Positions 25,280 to 37,099 of a stretch of 64,000 nt of DNA are shown one piece after another; position 1 is the first letter of the stretch, and the number at the start of each line of letters is the position of its first letter. The DNA comes from Annona cherimola. Lineage: Eukaryota; Streptophyta; Magnoliopsida; Magnoliales; Annonaceae. The notes beneath the pieces are model-generated. The model was not told where the DNA came from. It ran no database searches and saw only the letters and a list, made by a program, of their open reading frames with translations. The position numbers and the translations under genes were made by a program. Where the stretch lies: positions 12,033,579 to 12,097,578 of the forward strand of contig CM059975.1 of the NCBI GenBank assembly GCA_030490835.1, in the 5' to 3' direction.

Positions 25280-25468
25280 ATTACACTTGAGCTGAAGAGA
25301 AATTTCACTAGCAGTGCTTTCTCAAATATTGTTCAAAATAAATGTGGTTGTATGATTTAGTCTTCAACATAATTCACTATATCATATGTCATGAGAAAGA
25401 AATTTTTTCCATTTTTTTCCATTTAGGAGGTGCTAGCATTTTCAGGAGGTTTCTGGTAGGTTTTTGGC

Positions 25469-28400
25469 ATGGAATGTATCCATGAAAGAAGTGAGAAAGT
25501 TCCTGTTTCTATGCCTACTCTGTCACCTACTGTATTGAGGTCCACTGACGGCGGTGATGCTACTATTGAGCAAGAGGAAAGAAAATGTTCGCATTTTTCT
25601 ATTCGGTAAGCATGTTAGTTTATGCAGAATCATTTATGATGCATGTGGCAATTTCCTTTATCTGACTGTATCCATTGTGCGTGGTCATAGTCTGAATTGT
25701 TCCTCGTATTTGGAATGTTGGCATTCCTCCTCCCTTCCTCTCTTTGATGGTATAATTTTCCTATGATTTTCGTTTAATGAGTTCTATTATCATGCATGCA
25801 GTGGATATGTTGCAGAGATTCGTAGAAGGGACTGGAAAATATCTTGGCCCTTCTCCACACCTGACAAAGAAGGCGACCATACATGGTTACCTCCGCTGCA
25901 TGTAACAGAATTCAGATGGTGGAAATGTCAAAATTGCCTGAGGACAGTCGATGCTATTCATGCTTGTCAAAAATCTGGATCTCCTATGAACAATGCTTTC
26001 AGTCAAGTTGGTGTTCGTGGCACTTTCCCTAAGAATTCTGTATCTGCTTCTCATGATGATGCACCAAAGTTGCCTCCTGGCTTTCGGAAAATATCTCAAA
26101 GAAACATTTCTGAAGAGGTTACGAAAAGCAAAAATAGTTTTCTTAATGCCAGCTGTGATAGACCTCACCAGTTATTGCATCCTGATGAGAAAGAAACTGA
26201 AACGGTATCCATGCATTTGCAGGGAGAAGGTAAGCTAGAATATGTATTTCTATTCCCTGGACCAATCATCGATAGATTAATGGATTCGGCCCTTAATTCA
26301 TCTATTTTGGTGACTGCAGATATCCAATTATCCAGAATTGAAAATCTTAATGTAATTCAGGAAACAACTTGTGATGGAACAACATCTGAGCCACCTCTGT
26401 CTCAAAAGAGTGTTGATCCAAATATAGACAAGCTTTTTCATAACGTATCATGTGTAGAACCTGATGTTCATAATAGCACTGGTTCATTGATTGGATGCTG
26501 CAAACCAGGCCATGGAAGCAGTGAAATTCCCGATGGTAGGCTGGATATGGAGATGCCTGCACTCAAAAGTAGCAATGGTGCTGGATTTCACAATAAAAGC
26601 GATCTGGGGTTTAGTCAGAGCAATTCAGTCAGGACAAAGGATCAAAATAAGAGAGATTTGGAATCTCAAAGTAGGAAAGAATTGGAAACTGGAATGCCAA
26701 ATGATGCTTCTGTAGCTGCTGTTGGGGGTAAGGGCTGTGAGCTTTCCATGGCATTAGATGAAAGTGACTATGAAATTTCTGGAGACAACAGAAATAGGAG
26801 TCAAACTTGGGATGAGCACTGTGCAAGTCAACTTGGTACTTCAAATAGACTTCTAAGACGGATGAAATCTAGAAAAGTACGCTTGTTAACTGACATCATT
26901 GAAAGTGAGGTTTCCAGCATGCCCAAGAAAGATCTTAACTCCGACAGAATTAAGGAAATGAAACATTTAAGCACTGCAGTGGGCCAAATCAAATCAGTGT
27001 CAAATGCATCCAAAGATGTAGACCTGCATCATGTTGTTGTTGACAAAAATAATTCAAAAGCTATTATTGATGGGAAGAATGCAAAAAAACATCAAGGGAA
27101 GAGGTCTTCATTGATGAATTGGCTGAAGGATGCGGCTGCAAAGGCTAAGATTCGTAAAGGTTATGTGAAAAAGAAACATGACAGAAATGCATTTCTGAAT
27201 CCAAAACCAATGCCAGGTGCATCTGCAGTGTCAGTTCAACATCTGAAGAGTCATTTAGTTGAAATGAGAGGTGATGGAAAGATTATTCAGTGTAAGAAAC
27301 GAAAGAAGAAGGCCCAAGCTACCAATAGCAAGTCTCTGCTAATTCCTTCCCATGACAGAATTTCTCAGAAAATTAACAATCGCAATTCAAATGATGAGGC
27401 TGAACCCATTAGCACAATAATGCTTTGTTCTAAATCAGATCAAGAGGCTAAAAGCAGCAGGGGTCTACATGAAGGTGGTCCCAAATGCCATGTTACTGCC
27501 CATACAAAAGAAATTCCATGTAAGAAGGGACATAAGAGGTCTCGAGTTGAAGATGAGCCGTCTTCCTTGAAGCATCAGAAAAAGGTGTGTTTCAGATTTT
27601 CAATAAATCAGTATTACCTAACTGGTTCTGTTATCTTAGTAGCTGCTGGTTTTTTCCATCATGTGTGCTAATTGATGGCCAGTATGGCAATGCCTCACAC
27701 AGTCGTTACTATGATCAACTTTTATATCAATTGCAACCTAGCTATGGAGATCATATCCAATCTAAACATCCTGATTAGTAGCTAATAGTCTTTGGGTGTC
27801 TGCGGGCAAGCATTTACTTATTTCTTAAAGTAGTTGATTTTTTTGCTACAGTTTTTATGAAGCAGACATTCATTCATTTATTTATTTTTGCCTTCAAAAG
27901 AACTATGTTGGGTGTGACGGGTGTAAAAAGTATCAAAGCTTGAATGCTGTGTGATGGCACTGAAGCTGTTTTCTTCCATGTACTTGTCAAAGAGGTCTAA
28001 GAGTCATAAATACAGTATCAGCCTATTTACTTCCAAATTGAAAAAAATTCCATAATGTGATCCTTGCTTTCTTCTCTTGAATTATGGATAGATGAAGATT
28101 GGTTTCTTAATTATAGTTGATCAGGACAATAGTCTTGATGGGTTTTATAATCCAGTTAACATTTTGTTTTTAGTTATTACTACCAAATGCTGTCTTCTAG
28201 TTTTTGGGTTTGTTGGATGACCATTAATGTCGATAAATGGTTTGATGATCCACATTGCATCATGAAATAGCACAATGTGATTCATATTGCTAACCACAGT
28301 TAGTGGAGATGAGGCTTGGCTGATGATGATGTAATGTGCCACCTTGAATTTGTGCATGCTTGTGGGCACATGTGCTGTTATTGGGCATATATTTTTGTGT

Positions 28401-30487
28401 CTGTGTATATGCTAGTAAATAATTGAAAACATGGAGGCCTATATTGACTTTTGAGTTTTGACTGTAATTTTTTTCCTTTTGGTAGTCATCAGCCAATGAG
28501 ATGAGCAAGCAAATTTTACTTCTAGTACCCCTTGTGCATTCTCAGATATTCCACAAAAGCTTTTAATACCTATGGATGTTAGACGTTGGCCCATTTTTGT
28601 TTTCAGGATTCCTCAGGTGCATCTGATGACGTGGTTGTCCGTGACTTGGGAAGGAATAAGAAAGCTTCAAAGAAATCAAGTGCTCAAAAAATAAGCAAGA
28701 CTTTTGAGCAAGAAAACCTAGATGACATTCCAATGGATATTGTTGAACTCATGGCAAAGAATCAGCATGAAAGATGCTTGTTGAATGCTGCAGATGCTGC
28801 TGATGTCAAGTGCAAAATGTCAGAAGAAATGATTGGCATGAAGAATGAAGCAAATCAAAAGGATTCTCCTGAGGTTATTGGGAAAGAGATGTTGAGCTTG
28901 CTTCAGGAGAAGACATCTCCCCTGTTGCGACCCCCACCCATTGTTGCCGAGGTGTTTGGCTTCCTTCGTGAGAAAAAATCGTCCATGCAGAAAGCTTCAT
29001 CTAATGTTGCCAGCACCATCATGCATCACACCAGTCAGAATATAGGATCATCAGACAGAGAGTTGATTGGTCACCCTGCAGTTACCAGAAGAAAACATAC
29101 TGACGATCATTTGAACTCAGACCAAGGAGAGCAATCTGCTGCCTTTGGATTTTCAGCAACTTCCCAATTGCTAGAAAAACCTGGACGTGGGATTCATTTT
29201 TCTGTTCCAGATTCTGGGAAAGATTCTCCCAATTGGTCTCTTACTTGTATGCAATTCTTAGAAGCATGCCAAGCTAGACGAAGTATATTGCAAAATGAAA
29301 GAGGTGGACCTGTCCGTTATAGTGAATCGCAGGGAAGTAGATCCTTGGCACCATCGAAGATTATGCCTTTCGATATTAATGTTGCACCTGAAGTTGATGA
29401 GTCTTATGATGCAGACATGTTGTCTGGTGTTCCAGAACCAATTTCTAGAGGAAATAAAAATTCTGGTCAGGCAGATTTCGGTTTAAAACCCATGAATGCA
29501 CATCCTTCTTGTCAACTACAAAAGCAGAGAGAAAAGGTTCTGTTAGACATGAACTGGGATGTTGTCCCAGTGCATACATTTTCTCATGCAGAGAAAGAAG
29601 ATAAGTATCAAGGGAAGATGATGGCACCAACAGATATATACACAAATGATACCATTTCAGCCGTGCATTTGCTTCGGCTAATGGACCAAGGGGCTTGCTC
29701 AAGTGCCACTAGAGATGTACCAATGGACAGTAAGCAAGTTGAGTTTGTCAAGCAGCCTCAGTTTACCGATAATCGCTATCACAATTTTCTTGGTCTGGAT
29801 GATGGAATATTCAGAGCCAACACATCCTCCTCTATGCAGGCAACTCCATTTGATTTCATCCATCGGAACCACCAGCAAGGAAATCCAAGTAAACTTTTTG
29901 GCCCAAGTCTGAAATCTGGCATGTTTGGCTCCCCCTTTCAGGAAAATGAGCAGATTCCTGGAGACAATGAAATAAATTTTGGACTTATGGGCAAGTTTAC
30001 TGGTGAAAGAGTTTCTTCATGTCTGAAACCAGCCCATGGGAAGGGGAAAACAAAAGGCACTAGCTCAGTTCAACATGCAAGAGGCCGTCCAAGATCATAT
30101 GGATCTGCTCTGCCAGATGGGAATTTTAGTAGATGTCACGAGACTGTTCCTGTTTATAATTCAAAGAAAAGGGTCCTGTCTGCCACATATTCTACCAAGT
30201 CCAAGGATTCTGTCGTCAATCAACTGGTGATGCCAAATGCCAGAGGGCCAAACAACAAGGCTGATGAAACAGCTTTAGCTTTTGAGTGTGTTGGATTGAT
30301 GGAGATTTGTTCCACTAACAGAAACCCTGCTGAATTTACCATTCCAGATGCAGATAACCCATATATGATTAGGGGTGAGGATTTGAGGCCCCTGAACTTG
30401 ATTCCATTGAAGGATGGATCACGCTTAACAACTGAAGGCTATAAGCGAAGGAGGATGATGAAGCTCACTGCTATTCAAGGATACTGA
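25469..30487 (+). CDS. EMF1: EMBRYONIC FLOWER 1 (Polycomb protein EMF1)
   Basis: Coding exons: 25469-25605, 25802-26229, 26320-27584 and 28607-30487; phases join cleanly to 1236 residues (Arabidopsis EMF1, from memory, is about 1100). EMF1 is a plant-specific nuclear, mostly disordered protein that works with PRC1/PRC2, keeps H3K27me3-marked genes such as flower homeotic genes silent, and compacts chromatin. Recognisable blocks in order: CSHFSIRGYVAEIRRRDWK..WPF at the exon 1/2 join; FRWWKCQNC (residues 83-91), a Trp/Cys motif; RKVRLLTDIIESE (from 373) after basic patches; DDIPMDIVELMAKNQHERCL (from 649); VHLLRLMD (from 963); an AT-hook-like RGRPRS (from 1102); and NRNPAEFTIPDADNPYM (from 1181) near the C terminus. 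All have Arabidopsis EMF1 counterparts except the AT-hook, which I cannot match. I chose ATG 25469 because the conserved block starts soon after and splicing keeps its frame. Confidence 0.93.
26230..26319 (+). other. EMF1: In-frame 90-nt intron of EMF1
   Basis: The donor GAAG|GTAAGC and acceptor TGACTGCAG|AT are strong, and the 90 nt are a multiple of three with no stop, so skipping splicing adds 30 residues (total 1266) without breaking the frame. Whether it is a normal intron or an optional coding segment cannot be decided here. Confidence 0.65.
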
Positions 30488-30943
30488 ACTGCTATCGATT
30501 TTGTGGGATAGTTTGCACTGACCTAGAATCTGCATTTGAAGAAGACCTGTATGCTTTCTCTGCAACTTCCATACAGCACAACAGGAATGCTGTACTGTTG
30601 CCCACTGGTAGAACCACTCAAATGAAATGAGATTGTACTGACATGGCTCTTTGATGTCAATTCCACAGGGCTTGTGAATGCAAATATGCAAGGTGCTAGC
30701 GGATAATAGACAAGGTAACTTTTGAATGCGTATGTGGAGGAATTATTGGCACAGGATTTTGCACTCGCAGGGACTGCTGTTTCTTGATTTGGTAGACACC
30801 AATGTGTCAGAATAACCTTGGTGTTTATTGATGGATGACCCACAAGATCCCCAATAATTCATTCGCACATACAGTTCAGCTTTAAATAATGGAACTGCAA
30901 TTGGTAAATGCTTTGATTGTTTACTAATGGAAGTGTCGTGCTC

Positions 30944-30989
30944 AATTCTCCAGCTTGACCTATCAAAAAAAAAAAAAAATTCTCCAGCT
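30944..30989 (+). repeat. Tail-only retroposon insertion
   Basis: ATTCTCCAGCT at 30945-30955 is repeated at 30979-30989. Between the copies lies only TGACCTATC plus a run of A. This is what a target-primed insertion leaves when almost nothing but the tail is copied. Confidence 0.6.
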
Positions 30990-32118
30990 AGAAGGTAAAT
31001 GGCTACAATGCCATTGTCTTGCTCGTGGCGTTATCTGATTTGTCATGGTGCAAATGATTGTAGATAGAGTTCTGTTGAAGGTCTCCTTCAGTGAATCTGT
31101 ATTGCGTCGATTGCCAGCAGTTGTAAGCAACAGAAGAGAGTGCAGAAGTGGAACAGCGTAAGTAGCAAATTAGCAGGTGGACTTGGTCTGAATTAGTAAA
31201 TACACTTGCATTGTCTTTGAAACATATGTGAGCTGCAAATAAGGTTTGTCGTAAAGAGTCGGACAAGAAAAATAAAGTTGATGTTAATACTCATTAGCGT
31301 AAGATACTTGTGTCAGGAAAAATGTCAGCGTGGATTGTAGTGATTCTGATTCCCCAGACGATGTCTTTTTAATGTGTATACTGCTAGATATTAGGAAGCT
31401 TTATTGATTTGTAAATTCTTCCTGGGATATTTTGTTATTTCCTTAATCAAGTGGAGGTTGCATACAGGGAAAAAGAAAAATAGTATCTGAAGCCTTTAGA
31501 AGGCAATTAATTATGGGTACCGATCTAATGCAACCAGCTGTGCTGAAATTCATATTTCTTTTTTATTTTTTAAAATACCTTTTTTTATTATTTACATCTA
31601 AAAACAATTATATCTGGATATACCTCGATGCACTATGATTAAAATGGGTGCCACCTTAATAATGAAATCAAAATCCAAGCCATCACGCTGACATTAATTT
31701 TTTTTTTTTTTTTTATCATACTAAAAAATCATGTCAATCGGAGTCTTGGGTGGGTCACTGACATTTTTTTTTATCATAGTACCAAAAATCATCTCAATGG
31801 GGAGACTTGGTGTGCGCCACATCTGCTTTAAAAAACCTATATAATTATGTATAAATTATGAAGAACACTTAGATTCATTAATAGATGTATTAAGATGTTA
31901 TAACATTTTCTAGAATCATTTGTCCGTATAAGGTTTATGGTTTAGACGGTTTAAATGTTGATTTAAAAATCTTTGAAATTAATATAAACTAAGCAATTTT
32001 ATTATATTTTTTTTGAAACTTGATAAGATGGGCCCCATGTACTTCTTTTTTTATTCGTCTATGTTTACAATCATCCCAATTTGTATTACAATTAACTTTT
32101 GAGATTTTCTTACCACTT

Positions 32119-32160
32119 AACTTTAGAGATACTTTCATCAAAAAAAAACTTTAGAGATAC
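32119..32160 (+). repeat. Second tail-only retroposon insertion
   Basis: ACTTTAGAGATAC at 32120-32132 recurs at 32148-32160. The intervening DNA is only TTTCATC plus an A run. Its end (ATC then A's) matches that of the insertion at 30956. Confidence 0.6.
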
Positions 32161-32710
32161 AAGGTCTGACACATCACAACAGGAAGACGAATGTTTCCCA
32201 TCTGGATTGAACCAGGATCATGCTGGACAAGTGTGAGCACCACTATGCTAGAAGTACTAGGCTCAGGCGCATGTAATTCTTTGATTTCATCATAAATGTT
32301 GAGTTAAATTAATGTATATGCAGTTGTAAATGTAGATTATTTAAAAGCACTAAAATATTTTGTTAGTTAAACAAATAGTTATAAATGCACTTTGTAGAGT
32401 GGATTTTGATTTCATTGTAGTTTTCACTTGTGGTAAATCCATAACCAGAGGGCAACATTGTATGACCCAGCATATCTCTTTATATTATTCATTGATGTGT
32501 ATTCATCTGTTGCCAAAAGTCATTTTATTCGTCCACCGAAGCATATGAATGAAAAATTAATTGAAGGGTGATACAACACTGAATGGGTCATCCAAGTCAA
32601 CACCAGCCGGTTGATGTATATACGCCACTGACTGTAAACAGCTATCGAAGTGGAAAGCTGAAAGACCAATTTACTGGAACTCATTGATAAGCTAACCAAT
32701 TAGCAGACAT

Positions 32711-32975
32711 GGGGTGTGTTTAAAAAGTGATAAAAATTTTGAATAAAAAGTTTTTAAAATGAGATAAAATGATGTGACAGGATATGAGTAATAATAAGGA
32801 ATAAAAAGAATAAAATTAAAATAGATATGTTAATTTTTTTTTTATGAAAATAGATGGTTAGTTGTATGGGTAATTGTATGAAAATGATTAAAAAGTTAGT
32901 ATGTATAGAAGAATATGAAGAAATAATTTTGAAAATAAGATAATTATAGAGAGTGAAAAGTTTTTGATTTAATCA
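32711..32975. mobile_element. Tourist-like MITE relic
   Basis: Starts GGGGTGTGTTTAAAAAGTGATAAA and continues with the family text (gaaaaatgattaaaaa, gagagtgaaaagttttt); the right terminus is not recognisable. Related copies are at 34619, 35081, 35994, 43981, 44716, 62192 and 62746. Confidence 0.5.
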
Positions 32976-34618
32976 TAATTTTACTATAATTTTAATTTCA
33001 CTATAACTTTATTGTGATATTGATAATATTGGTAAACATTATAAGTTTAAACCTTCAGCGTCACAATAAAAGGAAAAACTGCATATCAAGTAAATTTCTG
33101 TATTTGGGAGGACTTGTGGAACTGGATGAAAAGTGACGTTGAATGGAAACTTTCAGCTTAAAGCTAATCTTATTTATAACATTTAAATTCTAACTAATTT
33201 TATTTGTAAAATTAAAAACCCTAAATCTATTTAAATAAATCAAATTTAGGTTAGAGCTTGAAACGGAAACTTTTTCTTCAAGTCAAGAATGACAGGTTTA
33301 AATTTCATATAATTAAGTCATCTAAACACAAATAACAATACATAACGTGATTAAATTGAAGAAAAATGGTAATAATATATTTTTAAAAGAAATTTCATCT
33401 TCTCCAAAATAATTTACAAAGGAAAAAAAACTAACAGATGCAAATATAAATAATATAAAGTATATACATATGATCAGTAGGGAAATCAGGTTCAGGTAAC
33501 TTTGGTTCAAGCATGCTTGCTAATCCTAAATTTATTTACAAATGGGGTACCCATCATTGATTTTCCTTGGGTGCCCAAGTTGCACTCCGATTCTTGATCA
33601 AGTCTGTATTTATTCTTCTTCTTCTGGTATGGTTGCCTGACATAAATGCCAATGCGTTGTATCAGAATTCGATTTTATGATCAAAACAAGTGATATTTAC
33701 GTAAAATATGTACAAAATGAAAGAAGTCTCGCCCATGCACATTCCTTGATGTGAAAAGCTGCCTGGACCGACTTTATGAAATAGCATCCATATCAAAGTA
33801 ATCTTTTCTTGTATTTGCTTCTTATAATTCCTGTTATCCCATCTAAATGCATGGTGGGGTTGGGTTAGGATTCCCTGAAAAGAGGTGACAAGCTGAAAAC
33901 GGGAGGGAATGTGCTATTGCACCCAGCGAGCGGGACAGAGAAAACTGATGACATCTGTTACTCCCAAGCAGAAAATCTCATCTATATACATAACCACGCG
34001 TATATATGAATATATATAAATATATAGATTCAACACAGCTTCTATATATCCGGTCCTAATAAGTGAATAGATAGTATGGTATAGTTTGGGAAGGGGAAGG
34101 CATCTGATGCCAAAGCAAAAATTACCATTGACAAAAGGAAGGCAAGGGAATTTGCTGACTAGAACATGTAGAGGGCTTCAACCACGGCCGGAGACAGGAA
34201 AAGCCAGCATGCATGCAGCTAAGGACGACGACGACGACCTTCAGGAATTGGGGGAGATAATATATAGTTTTTATTTTTCAAACCTTTATCTCATATCTAA
34301 GCTATCCATCATATTTTCCTCCATTGATATTTATATAATATCAAAAACCATTTTGATTAGATTTACATATAATTCATAATAAGTACAAATGCATAAAGTT
34401 ATTTATAATTATATTTTTTAACATGATTGATCCCAAAAAAATTTCAACTCACTTAATTTTTTTTCTATCTAAACTAAGTAAATAGTTTTAAACACAATAG
34501 ATGGCTTGGATTTTTAAAAAATTAATGAAGATTGCACCATGCAATGGATAGCATGTGAGATTTTATCATATATGTCTATATACAATTCCTAAATGGACTA
34601 AAGAAATTAAAACATAAT
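32976..34618. other. Intergenic DNA without a gene
   Basis: No gene is supportable. The 97-codon ORF at 34086-34379 begins in a balanced-composition segment (34080-34250, with a GAC repeat) but shows no motif and lacks an ATG at its start. Confidence 0.4.
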
Positions 34619-34901
34619 AGATGTGTTTGGAAAATGATAAAACTTTTAGATGAAAATTTTTTGTGTAAAATTTTTTGAATTAATATAAAATAATATGATA
34701 TGATATAGGTAATGATAATAGTAAACAGAATAAAGTTAAAATAGATAAGTTTGATATATGGTAACTATGTAAAAATAATTGAAAATAAAGTAGTTATATA
34801 GGAATTAAATAAATAATTAAAAAATAGAGTAGTCGTGAAGAGTGAAAAATTTTAGACTAAAAACTTTTAAGTTAAAAAGTTTTATGTATCCAAACATACC
34901 C
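34619..34901. mobile_element. Tourist-like MITE
   Basis: GATGTGTTTGGAAAATGATAAAAC at the left is answered by GTTTTATGTATCCAAACATACC at the right. The imperfect terminal repeats and AT-rich interior match the other copies in the window; the 3-bp duplication is not clear. Confidence 0.6.
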
Positions 34902-35080
34902 ACTATGTACGTACTTATCTAGAACCTAGACTTGCTGAATTTTTCATCTCGCATTATGATATTAAAAATGAAAATAACTATAGAAAAGAGAAATTTTATA
35001 AAAGCATGACACATTCATAATATCACCCAACAAAAACACAACCTAACCGGCTGCTTGGAGAGATATAGTGAGGGAACTTA

Positions 35081-35355
35081 GGGTGTATTTAGAAAATGAT
35101 AAAAAATTTAATGAAAATTTTTTTGTGTAAAAGTTTTTGGAATGTGAGAAAATGATGCGATATGATGTAGGTAATGATGATGAGTAAAGAAAAAAAATTA
35201 AAATAAATAGGTTAGAGATATTAGTAATTGCTTAGAAATGATTGAAAAGTAAAATAGTAGTATAGGAAAAAATGAAAAAATGACTTTAAAATATGACAAT
35301 TCTGGAAAGTGAAAAGTTTTAGTTTGAAACGTGTTATAAGTTACCAAGCACCTCC
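35081..35355. mobile_element. Tourist-like (PIF/Harbinger) MITE with TTA duplication
   Basis: GGGTGTATTTAGAAAATGATAAA at the left pairs with ACCAAGCACCTCC at the right; TTA stands immediately outside both ends (35078-35080 and 35356-35358). TTA duplications and GGGTGTGTTTGG-like ends mark PIF/Harbinger MITEs. Confidence 0.7.
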
Positions 35356-35993
35356 TTAATTTAATTGTAAACCAACCCGCAGAATAATCAACTATGTACT
35401 TTGAGAATATTGCATATAATCTTAATTTCTTGCATGAAGCATCATGCGCAATCAATTGTCAACCTACCTACACTCTTATTATTATTATTATTACTACTCA
35501 TGACAAAAGTTAACTAATCCACACCCTAGTTAATTTGAGTGAGAGAGACAGAGGGACAATTCATTTGTGGCATGATCATATTTAATGCATGATGCATCCT
35601 ACCTATCAATTAATTGTCAAGTTAACTGCAACCCAAATGGAGAACTAATCATGAATATAAATGCCTTTAACTTCACTCGGAATTAGCTGAAAGTCCATTC
35701 TAATTTGACAATTGTATTTATGATGAGCCAATATATATTTTGTTGCTGTTACTCATAAAAAAAATGTGAGGAAATTTCGTTCTTGACTCGTTTCTTCCTT
35801 GTTGAAAATCGAACCTTAAAGAAAGAGAAGCCGAAACAAGCTGAGCAGCAGGACCGGGCTGCTGCTGAAGTGCAAGCTTCTCCTCTCATGGCTGCTGTCC
35901 TCACCTTATTTCCTTTTCACTACTCCATAGCCCACAAACTTAGTTCTTATCCTTTCTTTTTTTTGTTTTTTTTATTTAGGGTATTTTTGTTTA

Positions 35994-36316
35994 AGGTGTA
36001 TTTGATATTTGATAAAAAAAAATTTTGAGCATGTGTGACTATATATGAAATTTTTGAAATTAAAAATCCTTCATCTAAAACTTTTTACTTTTTACTTTTT
36101 ACAGTTATCTTTTTTTAATTATTTATTTACATTTTCTTATATAACTACTACATTTTTTATTTATTTTTATACAATGATACAACAAACATATTTATTTTAA
36201 TATTATTTTCTTTATTCCTCATTATTATTTTTATCACGTCATGTCATTTTTTCCATTTCAAAAACATTTACGTTAAAAATTTTTGTACAAAAACTTCATC
36301 ACTTTTGAAACACATT
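35994..36316. mobile_element. Tourist-like MITE with TTA duplication
   Basis: AGGTGTATTTGATATTTGATAAAA at the left and ATCACTTTTGAAACACATT at the right, each bordered by TTA (35991-35993; 36317-36319). Same family as the element at 35081. Confidence 0.65.
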
Positions 36317-36461
36317 TTAAGTTAAAAAAAATTTTATGTAAACTTTTAAGAATTGGAAAAAAAAACGCTATGAAATGATCAAAATTGTCAAAACCGGACC
36401 CCTCAATTCGACGGGGAACCGGCCGCCCATTCCATTCATACCGGTTCTAGCTGGATACGAT

Positions 36462-37026
36462 TAGGGTGTTAACGGATCGGGTTGAACGGGTTGGAGCCTA
36501 ATATTAAACCTAACCCATTTAATATATCTCAACCCTAATCCGTTTATTAACCCATTTAAAAAACTTCAACCCTAACCCATTTACAACCCATTTAATAAAC
36601 GGGTTAACGGGTTGTTAACGGGTTGTGTTTGTTACTAATTTTCATGCTAAAAATCTTTAATAAAGTATGTAAATTTAAATAAATTAAATAATTCGAAGCT
36701 AACATATCTGAATTTAATTTATTTTGGCTTGAAAACATCAACTCCAATCTCAAGTCATCTCTTTAATGCCAATTCCTGTTATAAATATTATATATATATA
36801 TTATAATATATTATATTAAATGAGTTATACGGGTTGAACGGGTTAAATAAACGGGTTGGATGGGTTGACGGGTTGCGAAGTCTCAACTCTAATCCGTTTA
36901 TTTAATTAAATGGTTGAACGAGTTGGCGGATCATAACCCATTTATTCAAAAATCTCAACCCAAACCCATTTATTAACGGGTTGAACAAGCGGGTTAACAG
37001 GTTGACCATGACCATTAACAACCCTA
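36462..37026 (+). mobile_element. hAT-type MITE, family A, copy 1
   Basis: The element runs from TAGGGTGTTAACGGATCGG to CCATTAACAACCCTA and is flanked by identical GATACGAT at 36454-36461 and 37027-37034. An exact 8-bp duplication is diagnostic of hAT transposition. Arrays of CGGGTTGAACGGGTT / AACCCATTTAA fill both ends; the middle is AT-rich. Nearly identical to the element at 46412. It ends within about 100 bp of the presumed CCMH transcription start. Confidence 0.9.
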
Positions 37027-37099
37027 GATACGATTAAGTCGCTGCGAACCGGTTAAATCGGTTTCCATTTTGCGCGGTTAAACCGGCTCGGGTCTGAAA

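Larger units (their letters stand above)
23316..25468 (+). promoter_or_regulatory. EMF1: EMF1 5' leader with a ~1.9-kb intron
   Basis: A CT-rich tract at 23317-23338 and the switch to a balanced base composition suggest a transcription start near 23300. A donor (AAGAG|GTGCGT) at 23566 and acceptors at 25426 (ATTTAG) or 25445 (TTTCAG) would join a first non-coding exon to the ATG exon at 25469. No long ORF occupies the region. A CACTA-like MITE lies inside the intron. Four further teloboxes lie in the leader (listed separately). The splice choices are inferred from sequence only. Confidence 0.5.
30488..32710. other. EMF1 3' region and intergenic DNA
   Basis: The EMF1 3' UTR starts here; the polyadenylation site is not evident (AATAAA occurs at about 31269). 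31690-31810 holds an imperfect tandem repeat of about 75 bases (TGACATT, T run, ATCATA..AAAAATCAT..TCAAT). Two miniature poly(A) insertions are listed separately. No further gene. Confidence 0.45.
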
